The translations under genes were made by a program, and so were the position numbers. The notes under the pieces are model-generated. The model saw nothing but the letters and a program-made list of their open reading frames with translations, ran no database searches and was not told the DNA's origin. Below, piece by piece: positions 17,949-26,577 of a stretch of 64,000 nucleotides of DNA. The DNA lies in the NCBI RefSeq assembly GCF_000612625.1, contig NZ_CCAS010000020.1, positions 1-64,000 of the forward strand. Direction: 5' to 3'. The first letter of the stretch is position 1; each line of letters starts with the position of its first letter. The stretch is from Neobacillus jeddahensis (GTDB lineage: Bacteria; Bacillota; Bacilli; Bacillales; Cytobacillaceae).

Positions 17949-18743
17949 TTATTTTTTTACTGCTAAGTACTCCTGATACACCTTCGACCATATTTCGTTC
18001 TTGATTTCAACAAACCTTGGATCTAACTTTGTTTCTTGTGTTCGTGGATAAGAAATATCCACATCAATAACTTCCTTAATTCTGCCAGGACGGGCACTCA
18101 TGATAACTACCCTTTGCCCTAACAGGACAGCTTCCTCCACATCATGGGTGATAAAGAAACATGTTTTCTTCTTGTTATCCCAAATATTGAGAAGCTCCTC
18201 CTGAAGCTGGGCACGTGTTTGAGCATCAAGGGCACCGAAAGGCTCATCCATTAACAGCACTTCCGGCTCTGCCGCAAAGGCACGGGCAATCGCTACCCTC
18301 TGTTTCATGCCTCCGGATAACTCCTTAGGATAGGAATGAGCAAACTCCTTTAAGCCTACTAATTCCAGATACTCCATAGCATGTTTCCTGCGTGTGACGG
18401 CATCAACGCCTTTTAACTTTAAGCCGAATTCAACATTTTTAAGAACTGTCTTCCATGGAAAAAGTGCGTACTGCTGAAACACCACTCCACGACCTTCTCC
18501 AGGTCCTTCAATTTCCTTATCATCGGCTAAGACAGATCCAGACGTTTTTTTCTCTAATCCGGCAATGATATTTAACAACGTACTTTTTCCACAGCCACTT
18601 GGCCCTACGATACAAACAAATTCATTTTGTTTAATCTCGAGATCTACATTATTAAGGGCAATGACATCACCATTTCTCCCCTGGAATACCTTCGAAAGCC
18701 CATTTACCTTAATCTTTGTGTCACTTTTTCCTGTTGTCATCAT
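17949..18743 (-). CDS. ABC transporter ATP-binding protein, SsuB/TauB type
   Basis: This 264-aa ATPase has Walker A GPSGCGKSTLL, signature LSGGMKQRVAIARA, Walker B VLLMDEPFGALD and the H-loop ITHDVEEAV. The start ATG at 18743 overlaps the permease stop (ATGA), with GAGGTG five nt upstream, indicating translational coupling. A second ATG follows directly at 18740. It energises import with the adjacent permease and lipoprotein. Confidence 0.93.
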   Translation of the reverse strand: MMTTGKSDTKIKVNGLSKVFQGRNGDVIALNNVDLEIKQNEFVCIVGPSGCGKSTLLNIIAGLEKKTSGSVLADDKEIEGPGEGRGVVFQQYALFPWKTVLKNVEFGLKLKGVDAVTRRKHAMEYLELVGLKEFAHSYPKELSGGMKQRVAIARAFAAEPEVLLMDEPFGALDAQTRAQLQEELLNIWDNKKKTCFFITHDVEEAVLLGQRVVIMSARPGRIKEVIDVDISYPRTQETKLDPRFVEIKNEIWSKVYQEYLAVKK

Positions 18744-19561
18744 TTGCTCACCTCTTGCCAGCCAGCTAATTTTTTCTCGAGCCATAAAACACCTTTATCC
18801 ATGACAAATCCAATTAATCCAATTAAAATAATTCCCAAGATAACGAGATCCATCCGGAAATAAAGACCAGCTTCCATAATCATATTTCCCAGTCCCTTAG
18901 AAGCCCCTGTAAGTTCCGCTGCCACTAATGTTGTCCATGCCGATGCTAATCCTAAGCGGACCCCAACAAGAATGTAGGGAAAAGACGCAGGAACCACGAC
19001 TTCTAAAAAGATATCTTTATCTGTAGCCCCTAGTACCCTGGCTGCTTTAATAAGGGTAGGGTCTACATTTCGAACGCCTTGATAGATGGATACAACCATC
19101 ACCAAAAATGTTGCGACAAAAATAACGGCGATTTTTGCACTTTCTCCCACTCCCAATGCCACAATGACGAGCGGAATTAACGCGATCGGTGGAATGGTTC
19201 GAAAGAATTGAATCCATGGTTCAAACAAAGAGCGGAAAATATCGTACCATCCCATTAAAAAAGCAAATGGAATCGCTACCAAAAGCCCTAGAAAAAACCC
19301 ACCTAAAACACGGTAAATACTCGCGACGATATCCGTTACCAAATTCTGATTCGATAGCTCTGTGACAAAGGTTTTGGCAATTGTGACCGGATTGGTTAAG
19401 ATAGCATTAACTGAAGGAATCGTTGATAAAAGCGCCCATATAAGGATTCCAACCACTAAAGATAAAAATACCATGACTCTATGATCGACACGTTTCCAAA
19501 ACGGCTTTTGTTTTTCTTTTTGTACCTGGATGACTGATTCCGTATTTACTTCACCCTGCAT
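18740..19561 (-). CDS. ABC transporter permease, SsuC/TauC type
   Basis: This 273-aa protein has six predicted membrane helices and the EAA loop (about 190-215: VVVPASFPYILVG) that contacts the ATPase. The start at 19561 has AGGGGGG nine nt upstream; the longer reading to 19633 overlaps the sulfatase gene and lacks a better ribosome site. It forms one importer with the two preceding entries. Confidence 0.9.
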   Translation of the reverse strand: MQGEVNTESVIQVQKEKQKPFWKRVDHRVMVFLSLVVGILIWALLSTIPSVNAILTNPVTIAKTFVTELSNQNLVTDIVASIYRVLGGFFLGLLVAIPFAFLMGWYDIFRSLFEPWIQFFRTIPPIALIPLVIVALGVGESAKIAVIFVATFLVMVVSIYQGVRNVDPTLIKAARVLGATDKDIFLEVVVPASFPYILVGVRLGLASAWTTLVAAELTGASKGLGNMIMEAGLYFRMDLVILGIILIGLIGFVMDKGVLWLEKKLAGWQEVSK

Positions 19562-19589
19562 TGTTTTGTTCCCCCCTCGTTTGTTTACG

Positions 19590-21065
19590 TTACTTGACTG
19601 TACCTGCATTTCCATACGCAGATGATACATCATTATAAGGATTATATTTGTTTAGTAGTTGATCCGCGGCTTCCTCCCAGCCTGCCTTTCGCAAATGATT
19701 CACCCACTGATCAAGCGTGACATATTTCCAAGGTCCCGTTTCAACCACCTTTTGTAAAGGGTCCACCATATTCCGTGGATATCCTAGATGCTCTTGCTCC
19801 CACAAGGCTAATCGATGATTCATTTCCTTCACAATTTCCGGATGGTCGAAAGCCACATTTTTCATTTGATGCGGATCAAGTTCCATATCGTATAAGGTGA
19901 CATCATCAAAGCGATAGAGACCTGGATGATAGGTGCGGATAAAATACCACTTTTCATCCCGAACGGCCCGCTGGCAGGTATATAAAGCATGATCCATAAC
20001 CAGATACTCGTGTCCTGCTTGCTTTTCTCCTTTTAAAACTGGAAAATAGGAGATTCCGTCCCATCCTGAGGGGAGCGAAAGACCTGCGAGTTCCGTAATG
20101 GTTGCGATCACATCCACATTGTAGAGAAACCCATCATAAATTGTACCGGGAGAGGTTACACCTGGAACCCTTACAATAAGCGGGAGATGATGAACAGATT
20201 CAGTAGCACTGGCATGCTCTCCATAAATCCCTTGCTCCCCCATGGATTCCCCATGGTCCGCACTGATCACAAAACAAACATCGTCTTCAATTCCGAGCTC
20301 GCTTAATGTGCGTAAAAGCTTCCCAATTTGTTCATCCATAAAGGAGATGGCCCCATCATAGCCGTCAATTAAGTGCTTATAATCATCCCGATTACTGATC
20401 TTGACTGGCATGGTTGCTGGGAAGGAGTCAATTGTATGTAGAAACGCTGCTGAACGAGGAAAACTGTCCGCTTGATGCTCTTGAATGATTTCCTCGCTAG
20501 GAAATTCCTTTGCTGGTGAATGACTCCACTTTTCAATGTATTCTGTTGGACAAGTATAGAGAGTGTGAGGATCCCAAAGTTGGATATGCAGGAAATAATT
20601 GTCCTCATTGCCATGCTGCTCCAGCCAGGGGATGACCTTTGAAATCACTTCATCCGCATTCTCGTTACCTTCTTTTAACGTATGAGTATGAACCTCGCTC
20701 CAACCTGCAAAATACCACCAAGCATGATGCCTGTCACCAAAGGAAGAAAAGGTGACCGTTTTATAATCAGCTTCCCGTAAATATCGTGTGAAAAATGGAT
20801 ACTTCTTTGAATGTCCATCTCCTTCTGGATAATAGAAGTCATATCCTGGTCCCCAATGAGTTAAGGCTCCGTGATTTACTCCAAATCGACCTGACATAAA
20901 GCTCGCTCGCGACGGGACACAAGGGGATGATGCGGCATAACAACGTTGAAAGCGCATACCTTTTTCTGCAATAGAATCTAAATACGGTGTCGTATTTCGC
21001 TCGTACCCATAGCAGCTCATGTGATCCGGACGTAGTGAATCAATATCTAGATAAATAATCTTCAA
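19590..21065 (-). CDS. Type I sulfatase, Cys-type, cytoplasmic (first of two)
   Basis: This 491-aa member of the alkaline phosphatase/sulfatase superfamily hydrolyses sulfate esters. The maturation motif C-x-P-S-R is present as SPCVPSRASFMSGR with Cys49, to be converted to formylglycine. Metal ligands are visible in DIDSLRPDH at the N-terminus and ADHGESMGEQG further on. There is no signal peptide. The start is TTG with AGGAGG upstream. It lies 28 nt before the ABC permease start, so it shares its operon. The substrate is unknown; sulfated sugars or choline-like esters are possible. Confidence 0.9.
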   Translation of the reverse strand: MKIIYLDIDSLRPDHMSCYGYERNTTPYLDSIAEKGMRFQRCYAASSPCVPSRASFMSGRFGVNHGALTHWGPGYDFYYPEGDGHSKKYPFFTRYLREADYKTVTFSSFGDRHHAWWYFAGWSEVHTHTLKEGNENADEVISKVIPWLEQHGNEDNYFLHIQLWDPHTLYTCPTEYIEKWSHSPAKEFPSEEIIQEHQADSFPRSAAFLHTIDSFPATMPVKISNRDDYKHLIDGYDGAISFMDEQIGKLLRTLSELGIEDDVCFVISADHGESMGEQGIYGEHASATESVHHLPLIVRVPGVTSPGTIYDGFLYNVDVIATITELAGLSLPSGWDGISYFPVLKGEKQAGHEYLVMDHALYTCQRAVRDEKWYFIRTYHPGLYRFDDVTLYDMELDPHQMKNVAFDHPEIVKEMNHRLALWEQEHLGYPRNMVDPLQKVVETGPWKYVTLDQWVNHLRKAGWEEAADQLLNKYNPYNDVSSAYGNAGTVK

Positions 21066-21183
21066 TTTCTAATTCCTCCTGCCTGATAAACTTAATTTCA
21101 TTTTGAAATTATTTATTTCCATGGTATCACCATGAGCTATCTACTTTCAACAAAAAATAATAATATTCTTAATTTTTTGATTA

Positions 21184-22695
21184 TTAAGCAAAGCTTTGTC
21201 TTTGCGGATAAATGTTTTCCAATTCTCCATATACTTCGGTTAGTTTAATAAACATCTTGAGTTTAATAGCTTCATAATCTTTATGATTAAATAAATTGGT
21301 AAATTCATTTGGGTCATTCTCAAGATCATATAATTCCCCTTCAGCTCTGCCAAGATAATAATTTAGCTTATATCGGTCCATAACAAGTGTTTTTACATAA
21401 AAGGTCGGTTCAGCGCGATTTTCAACCAAACACCAGTCACGCAAGCAACGATCAGGAGATTTAAAGGTTTCAAATTGGCTTATTCCCTGCATATGCCCCT
21501 GCTTGTCAACTCCGCAAATATCTAAGAGAGTGGGAGCTACATCTACTAGACTAAGTAATGATTGTGTTCGTTTTCCTGCAGGTATGGTACCTGTCCATTG
21601 AGCAATAAAAGGAACTCTCACAACATCTTCATAATGAATCGGTCCCTTTAACCAAAGACCATGGTTTCCGGCATAATCTCCGTGATCAGAAGTAAACACA
21701 ATAAGCGTATTTTCTTTTATTCCCAGCTGTTCTACTTGATCCAAAATTCTTCCAACATGATGGTCGATCAAACTAATCATGCCGTAATAAGAAGCAAGCC
21801 ATTTTTTTGCACGTTCTTCCCCAATACTATAGGTCGTTTTACCCAAGCATTGAATTCCTCCCGTATCATGCCCAGGGTCTGATGTGACATTTACATCTAA
21901 GTCTTTCAGTCTTCCTTCAATCAAGTATTGATGGATAAGGGGTTTATCCTTCATTTCCCCTTCAAGCATGTTAAAGGGCGGCATATCGTTAGGTGCATAC
22001 ATACTATTCCATGGCTCCGGGCATAAGAAAGCATTATGCGGGTCCTGAAAACTACACCATGCAAAAAATGGTTCTTGATTAGCGTTCTTTTCGATAAATT
22101 CCATCGTTCGGTCTGCCGTCCATCGTGTGTAATGATATTCTTCCGGCAAATTCCACGAGCCTTCCCTGTGTCCCCCGCCAGGTCCAAAATAATCTTTCGG
22201 ATTAATTCCCTTCTCTTCCAGCCAAACTCCATAATGCATGCCATGGGAGGAGTCCTCATCTGAATGTCCATGGACCATCTCGACGTGTTCAAACCCATAA
22301 TAAGGTCCATTGAAGTTCTTCCAAAATTCCCGGTTATGAATATGCGGAGGCGCTTCAAAACTTCCCTCCTTTAGGACTGGTTTAAAATGTGCTTTTCCAA
22401 ATAATCCTGTTTTATAGCCTTCATCCTTCAGGGATTGACCAATCGTATGACGGTCCTCATTCAATTCAACACCAATATTCCAGCAGCCATGCCGGGATGG
22501 ATATTCACCCGTAATAATGGATGACCGACTTGGTGAACACACAGGACTAGCTACATAAGTTCGTTCAAACGTAACTCCGTTCTCAACCAATCGATCTAAA
22601 TTAGGAGTACTAATATGGGAGTTTCCCAAAGCGTTAATGGTATTCCAATGTTGCTGATCTGTTGTAATAAAAACGATATTTGGCTTTTTGTTCAC
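21184..22695 (-). CDS. Type I sulfatase, Cys-type, cytoplasmic (second of two)
   Basis: This 503-aa sulfatase starts IVFITTDQQHW, with the metal-binding aspartates in the usual place, and has the maturation motif VCSPSRSSIITG with Cys53. Later TSDHGDYAGNHGLW carries the second metal cluster. There is no signal peptide. It heads the minus-strand sulfatase operon and faces the divergent AraC regulator across 127 nt. The two sulfatases are clearly different subfamilies, so they may act on different positions of one substrate. Confidence 0.9.
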   Translation of the reverse strand: MNKKPNIVFITTDQQHWNTINALGNSHISTPNLDRLVENGVTFERTYVASPVCSPSRSSIITGEYPSRHGCWNIGVELNEDRHTIGQSLKDEGYKTGLFGKAHFKPVLKEGSFEAPPHIHNREFWKNFNGPYYGFEHVEMVHGHSDEDSSHGMHYGVWLEEKGINPKDYFGPGGGHREGSWNLPEEYHYTRWTADRTMEFIEKNANQEPFFAWCSFQDPHNAFLCPEPWNSMYAPNDMPPFNMLEGEMKDKPLIHQYLIEGRLKDLDVNVTSDPGHDTGGIQCLGKTTYSIGEERAKKWLASYYGMISLIDHHVGRILDQVEQLGIKENTLIVFTSDHGDYAGNHGLWLKGPIHYEDVVRVPFIAQWTGTIPAGKRTQSLLSLVDVAPTLLDICGVDKQGHMQGISQFETFKSPDRCLRDWCLVENRAEPTFYVKTLVMDRYKLNYYLGRAEGELYDLENDPNEFTNLFNHKDYEAIKLKMFIKLTEVYGELENIYPQRQSFA

Positions 22696-22822
22696 AATAT
22701 TAAAACTCCCTTATTAAAATTTTTTTGATTAATATGAATATATCCGCAATTACGAGGTTATTTAATGTTATAATGTTAAAAGTTTACTTGTTATTTTGTT
22801 AGATTAAGAAGGAGGTTGGAAA

Positions 22823-23683
22823 ATGCAGGAGTTTACTCACGAATATGCCTACCATTGGTTTCATACCCCCACTCCAATTGAAAAGGCTGGTGGATTGTGG
22901 CCAATTCGGGCAGGAAGAAATCTAGCCAAGCCCCACTACAAAATAGGACCGCGAATGATTCCCTACTTTAGTATCCATTTCGTTTTAGAGGGAGAAGGCC
23001 TATTTATGTTTGAGCAGAATAACATTTCCATCACCCCTGGTGATTTCTTTTGCTTATTCCCCAATCAAACCCATACATATAAAACCTTGGAGGAAAAACC
23101 ATTGCAAATGGTTTGGCTTGCCTTTGAAGGAAAACAATCAAAGTCCATTCTTCAAAACATGGGAGTGACACCTTTCGCTCCTGTAGCTTCAAAGGTCATT
23201 GATGAAGAAGTGAGAAAAATGCTTGTGGAATTTATCTCCCTTACCAGTGAGGTCACAGAACTCAACCGTTTAAGCAAAATATATGAACTATTCTCTAAGC
23301 TTATTAAAAACTCGAAGGTAAGCCATCAACCAGAACAGAATGATGGAAGCTGGTTAAGAAAAAGCATTGAGTTTATGGAAACGCATTACGGAGAAGGAAT
23401 TACAGTGGAAGATGTTGCGAAGTATGTCGGAATGCACAGATCCTATTTAACGAGTCAATTTTCCAGCCAACTCGGATATAGCCCAAAGAAGTTTATAATT
23501 GCTTGTAAAATGAAGCAAGCTGCAAAAATGATAGAAGAAAAGCGATTTAATATTACAGAAATCGCATTTACATTAGGCTACTCTGACCTCTATTCCTTTT
23601 CAAAAGCGTTTAAAAATCACTTCGGGGTCTCACCAAAACATTATATTAATAAAAGTCCAACTTCAATTTTGCTTAATATGTGA
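22823..23683 (+). CDS. AraC family transcriptional regulator
   Basis: This 286-aa protein has an N-terminal cupin-like sensing domain (about 20-110, with VLEGEGLFMF and ITPGDFFCLFPN) and two C-terminal HTH motifs (190-282; SDLYSFSKAFKNHFGVSPKHY). The start has GAAGGAGGTTGG upstream. A -10-like TATAAT lies at about 22768. It is divergent from the sulfatase operon and convergent with the anSME gene, so it is the likely activator of sulfatase use. The ligand is unknown. Confidence 0.88.
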   Translation: MQEFTHEYAYHWFHTPTPIEKAGGLWPIRAGRNLAKPHYKIGPRMIPYFSIHFVLEGEGLFMFEQNNISITPGDFFCLFPNQTHTYKTLEEKPLQMVWLAFEGKQSKSILQNMGVTPFAPVASKVIDEEVRKMLVEFISLTSEVTELNRLSKIYELFSKLIKNSKVSHQPEQNDGSWLRKSIEFMETHYGEGITVEDVAKYVGMHRSYLTSQFSSQLGYSPKKFIIACKMKQAAKMIEEKRFNITEIAFTLGYSDLYSFSKAFKNHFGVSPKHYINKSPTSILLNM

Positions 23684-23685
23684 AA

Positions 23686-23713
23686 GGGCCAGGATTTATC
23701 ATAATCGTGGCCC
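23686..23713. terminator. Hairpin between convergent araC-type and anSME genes
   Basis: GGGCCA and TGGCCC pair across a 16-nt loop. T-tracts are weak on both sides, so termination is likely but inefficient. Confidence 0.4.
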
Positions 23714-23736
23714 TCTTCATTGGTTTACAAGTAATG

Positions 23737-25008
23737 CTATGTCACTTCAACAAATTTCTTCTCGATTTCATTTAGAAGTGGTTCACAGCATTTCTTATAT
23801 TTTTTCCCACTTCCACATACACAAAGATCATTCCGCCCTGGTAAGGGATTACCTGCCACTTTTAATTGAATGATTCTTTGTCTTTTTATAGTAGAAGCTA
23901 GTTTCATCATTCTTTCATGTGAATAACGATAGACCTGTTTGTAACTCTTACAAAAATATTCCATCTCTATCCCATTATTTTCGCCTGTTCGATTTCTTGG
24001 GCATCCTCCATGACATAAATGGAGAAATTCACAGGACTTACATGGATCTGAGAGAGAAGGCTTTTTCATTAAGAACAGTTCCATTCGTTCATTGTTAATA
24101 ATACTTTCTAACGAATCCTCCACTAAATTTCCTAATTTATATTCATCATTAATATAAAAGTCACACGGATAGGCATCCCCATTTTGTTCAAAGACAATGG
24201 TTTTCGGACAGTTTTTTTGATGAATGCATTCCTCAGCTGATTGATGGAGATAAACAGCCAGCATATTGTCAAAAAATCGAATAGAGAGTTCAGGTTGTTC
24301 CTCGTTATACCATATATCAAACACTTCACATAAAAAATCTCCATATTGCTGTGGTGTAATCAGATATTTTCCAGGCTGACCTGGTTTCTGTGATTGAAAA
24401 TCCATACATGGAATAAATTGAATATAGCTGAAGCCCTCTGCTTTATAAAATTCCATTAATTCTTTCGCTCTATCAATATTATTCTCGTGTAAAACAGTTA
24501 ATATATTTAAATCTACATGAGCATCTCTTAAACATTGAATTCCCTTCATAATAGACGTAAAGCTGCCTTTACCAGATCCAGTCACTCTTCTAGCATCATT
24601 TATTTCCTCGGGTCCGTCTAAGCTAATGCCTACTAGGAATTTATATCTCTTAAAAAATTGGGCCCATTCTTTATTGATTAATGTACCGTTCGTTTGAATT
24701 ACGTTGCTGATGATTGTATTTTTGGGGGCATATCTTGCTTGCAATTGAACAGCTTTGTTAAAAAAGTCGATCCCCGCCAATAACGGTTCCCCGCCCTGCC
24801 ATGCGAAGGGAACAAACCCTTTTTTGATTACCATATATTCACGAATGAATTTTTCAAGGACCTGATCTCCTATTTGGGCTATTTTGTCTGGTTTTCCATT
24901 ACATCTGCTGTAATAGCAATAATCACATGCTAGATTACATGCTTCAGAGACTGTTTTCCACATAACACCAGATAACATATGGCTTACTCCATCCCCACCC
25001 ATTTCCAT
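23737..25008 (-). CDS. Anaerobic sulfatase-maturating enzyme (radical SAM, SPASM) with C-terminal SEC-C motif
   Basis: This 423-aa enzyme has the radical SAM motif CNLACDYC (Cys24, 28, 31), the SAM-binding AWQGGEPLLAG, and C-terminal SPASM cysteines (about 270-350, including CKSCEFLHLCHGGCPRN) for two auxiliary Fe-S clusters. This arrangement defines anSME, which makes formylglycine without oxygen. The last 40 residues carry a SEC-C zinc motif (GRNDLCVCGSGKKYKKCC), often found on proteins that contact SecA or ribosomes. The gene has its own promoter region and lies outside the sulfatase operon. Confidence 0.92.
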   Translation of the reverse strand: MEMGGDGVSHMLSGVMWKTVSEACNLACDYCYYSRCNGKPDKIAQIGDQVLEKFIREYMVIKKGFVPFAWQGGEPLLAGIDFFNKAVQLQARYAPKNTIISNVIQTNGTLINKEWAQFFKRYKFLVGISLDGPEEINDARRVTGSGKGSFTSIMKGIQCLRDAHVDLNILTVLHENNIDRAKELMEFYKAEGFSYIQFIPCMDFQSQKPGQPGKYLITPQQYGDFLCEVFDIWYNEEQPELSIRFFDNMLAVYLHQSAEECIHQKNCPKTIVFEQNGDAYPCDFYINDEYKLGNLVEDSLESIINNERMELFLMKKPSLSDPCKSCEFLHLCHGGCPRNRTGENNGIEMEYFCKSYKQVYRYSHERMMKLASTIKRQRIIQLKVAGNPLPGRNDLCVCGSGKKYKKCCEPLLNEIEKKFVEVT

Positions 25009-25181
25009 ATTTCTCCCTCCCTTAAGATGTTCATTAAATGGTAGGAGAAAAACAAAAAAATGTATATGATGTTAATCACTAATAGTCCCATTCATTACGA
25101 ATTTTAGTATCGGTAGTTTCTACATTATCAAACAATTGTATTTGCCTGCTGCAGCAAATTGCACTCTTTAGTGAACATATT

Positions 25182-25213
25182 CCTGATTGGAAAGTTATAC
25201 TTTCCTATGGCCA
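25182..25213. repeat. Palindromic repeat copy 2 (GGAAAGT-TAT-ACTTTCC)
   Basis: This is the second copy of the unit at 347-379, differing by a one-base deletion near its end (TATGGCCA against TATCGGCCA). It lies directly before the terminator of the pga operon. The surrounding 25009-25181 shows no gene and should contain the anSME promoter. Confidence 0.6.
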
Positions 25214-25215
25214 AG

Positions 25216-25255
25216 AAAAAACCACTTTGAATGGTTAAATTCAAAGTGGTTTTTT
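25216..25255. terminator. Terminator of the pga operon
   Basis: AAAAAACCACTTTGAA pairs with TTCAAAGTGGTTTTTT around an 8-nt loop. It has A/T runs on both sides and is therefore bidirectional. Confidence 0.9.
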
Positions 25256-25269
25256 CATTAGAATGTGAA

Positions 25270-26118
25270 TTAAGCAATCCATCCAGTAACGATTTCCTCA
25301 AAAACCTCATCATTTACAAGGATCCGGTTCATCCAATATCTATCGTTATCAGCGGTTATCGACCTAGGTGCAAGAATGTACGCACTTTTAAATCCACATC
25401 GCTGAATCACAGCTGCTAAATCCTCTCTTCCATTCCCATATGGGTAAGCAAAATCAGCTACGGTCACTCCTAAATGGCCCTCAATCGTTTTTTTACTAAG
25501 CAGAAGATCTTTCTCAAATGCTTGGAGATTTGTTTTCTTAAAAAAGATTGGTTCATCTCCGACAAGTTTATGCATATCGAAAGTATGTGATCCCACCGTT
25601 ACTAATTCACTATCAACCATCTCTTGAAGTTGATCCCAAGAAGAAAGCTTTAAATTGTCAAAATCCTTTCCAACATGTCCTGCAATAACAAAGATAGTAA
25701 AAGGTATATTGTATTCTTTCAATATCGGAAATGCCTGTTGATACACAGAAATATCAATATCATCAAAAGAAACCCAAACACATTTTTCTGGAAATATCCC
25801 ATTAACCTGAGCTTGTCTGATTTCAGTAGGGGTTAGAAATACAGCTCCCTTTTTCTTTAACATTTTTATTTGGTTCCTAAAATCATCCTCATACACATTA
25901 TACATGGTTAATTCATCAGTACCTGTTAAGAATTCAATTGTTTTATTAAAAAGATTGTCCTTGCGGATACGATGGTAGGTTAAACCGAGACATCCATCTG
26001 TATTTAGTTTTTCTGGAAAACTCATCGCTAATTCCGAAGAATCCGTAGGATCATGGAAATAGTGCCGACATCCAATTACAATTAAAACTAGAGAAACACC
26101 ATAAATAAAATTCTTCAA
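25270..26118 (-). CDS. pgaB: Poly-beta-1,6-GlcNAc N-deacetylase (PgaB/IcaB-like)
   Basis: This 282-aa protein has an N-terminal membrane/signal segment and a polysaccharide deacetylase domain. The catalytic region is VWVSFDDIDISVY, the form with DD and a later HT(F)DMH metal-binding stretch found in IcaB/PgaB, and FAYPYGNG follows. It partly deacetylates PNAG outside the cell, giving the polymer its charge. The TTG at 26118 after AGGTGG is the favoured start; a GTG at 26127 abuts the pgaD stop. It is the last gene of the three-gene operon. Confidence 0.85.
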   Translation of the reverse strand: MKNFIYGVSLVLIVIGCRHYFHDPTDSSELAMSFPEKLNTDGCLGLTYHRIRKDNLFNKTIEFLTGTDELTMYNVYEDDFRNQIKMLKKKGAVFLTPTEIRQAQVNGIFPEKCVWVSFDDIDISVYQQAFPILKEYNIPFTIFVIAGHVGKDFDNLKLSSWDQLQEMVDSELVTVGSHTFDMHKLVGDEPIFFKKTNLQAFEKDLLLSKKTIEGHLGVTVADFAYPYGNGREDLAAVIQRCGFKSAYILAPRSITADNDRYWMNRILVNDEVFEEIVTGWIA

Positions 26119-26127
26119 AACCCCCAC

Positions 26128-26577
26128 CTATTTTCTTATATCTTTTATTGGGTTTTTTTCAAAAACTACTAGCCTAGATTGGTGTAATAAATGAAAGTCT
26201 TCTTCAGTCATAAGTTCAAGGCTCAATAAGTCTTCGATTGTCGTATCATGCGGCTGTGATCTTCTATTTAATGAGCCAAACCTTTTTAGATTGTAATTTT
26301 TCCAACTCCATAGTCCAACAAAGAAAAATAACCACAACCAGAAAATCACTAACATAAAAGAACGAATGTCACTGTTGGTCATCTTAAAAGCAGTCTTGAT
26401 TAGACTTATATAGGGATCCGTATAATCAAATAGGGCACTAATAAAAAAAAGAACGACCATGATGCAATAAAACCAGACAAAAATAGAAAAAATTGAGATG
26501 ATTATTTCCCTTAACCAATTGATCTTTGTGCGAACAATTATTCCATTTTCCGATTCCCTCTGTCTGGACTTGACCAC
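26128..26577 (-). CDS. pgaD: PgaD-like accessory protein of PNAG synthase
   Basis: This 149-aa protein has two membrane helices (about 25-55 and 75-100) followed by a cytoplasmic tail, as in PgaD, which binds the glycosyltransferase PgaC and is needed for polymerisation. The GTG start lies inside the 3' end of pgaC (40-nt overlap), pointing to coupled translation. Sequence conservation of PgaD is low, so the call rests on topology and position between the synthase and deacetylase. Confidence 0.75.
   Translation of the reverse strand: MVKSRQRESENGIIVRTKINWLREIIISIFSIFVWFYCIMVVLFFISALFDYTDPYISLIKTAFKMTNSDIRSFMLVIFWLWLFFFVGLWSWKNYNLKRFGSLNRRSQPHDTTIEDLLSLELMTEEDFHLLHQSRLVVFEKNPIKDIRK

Noticed and set aside
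16888-19561. Taurine or alkanesulfonate utilisation operon
   Set aside because: No tauD, ssuD or sulfoacetaldehyde gene is present, and the transporter is embedded between sulfatases and an FGE gene, which favours sulfate esters.
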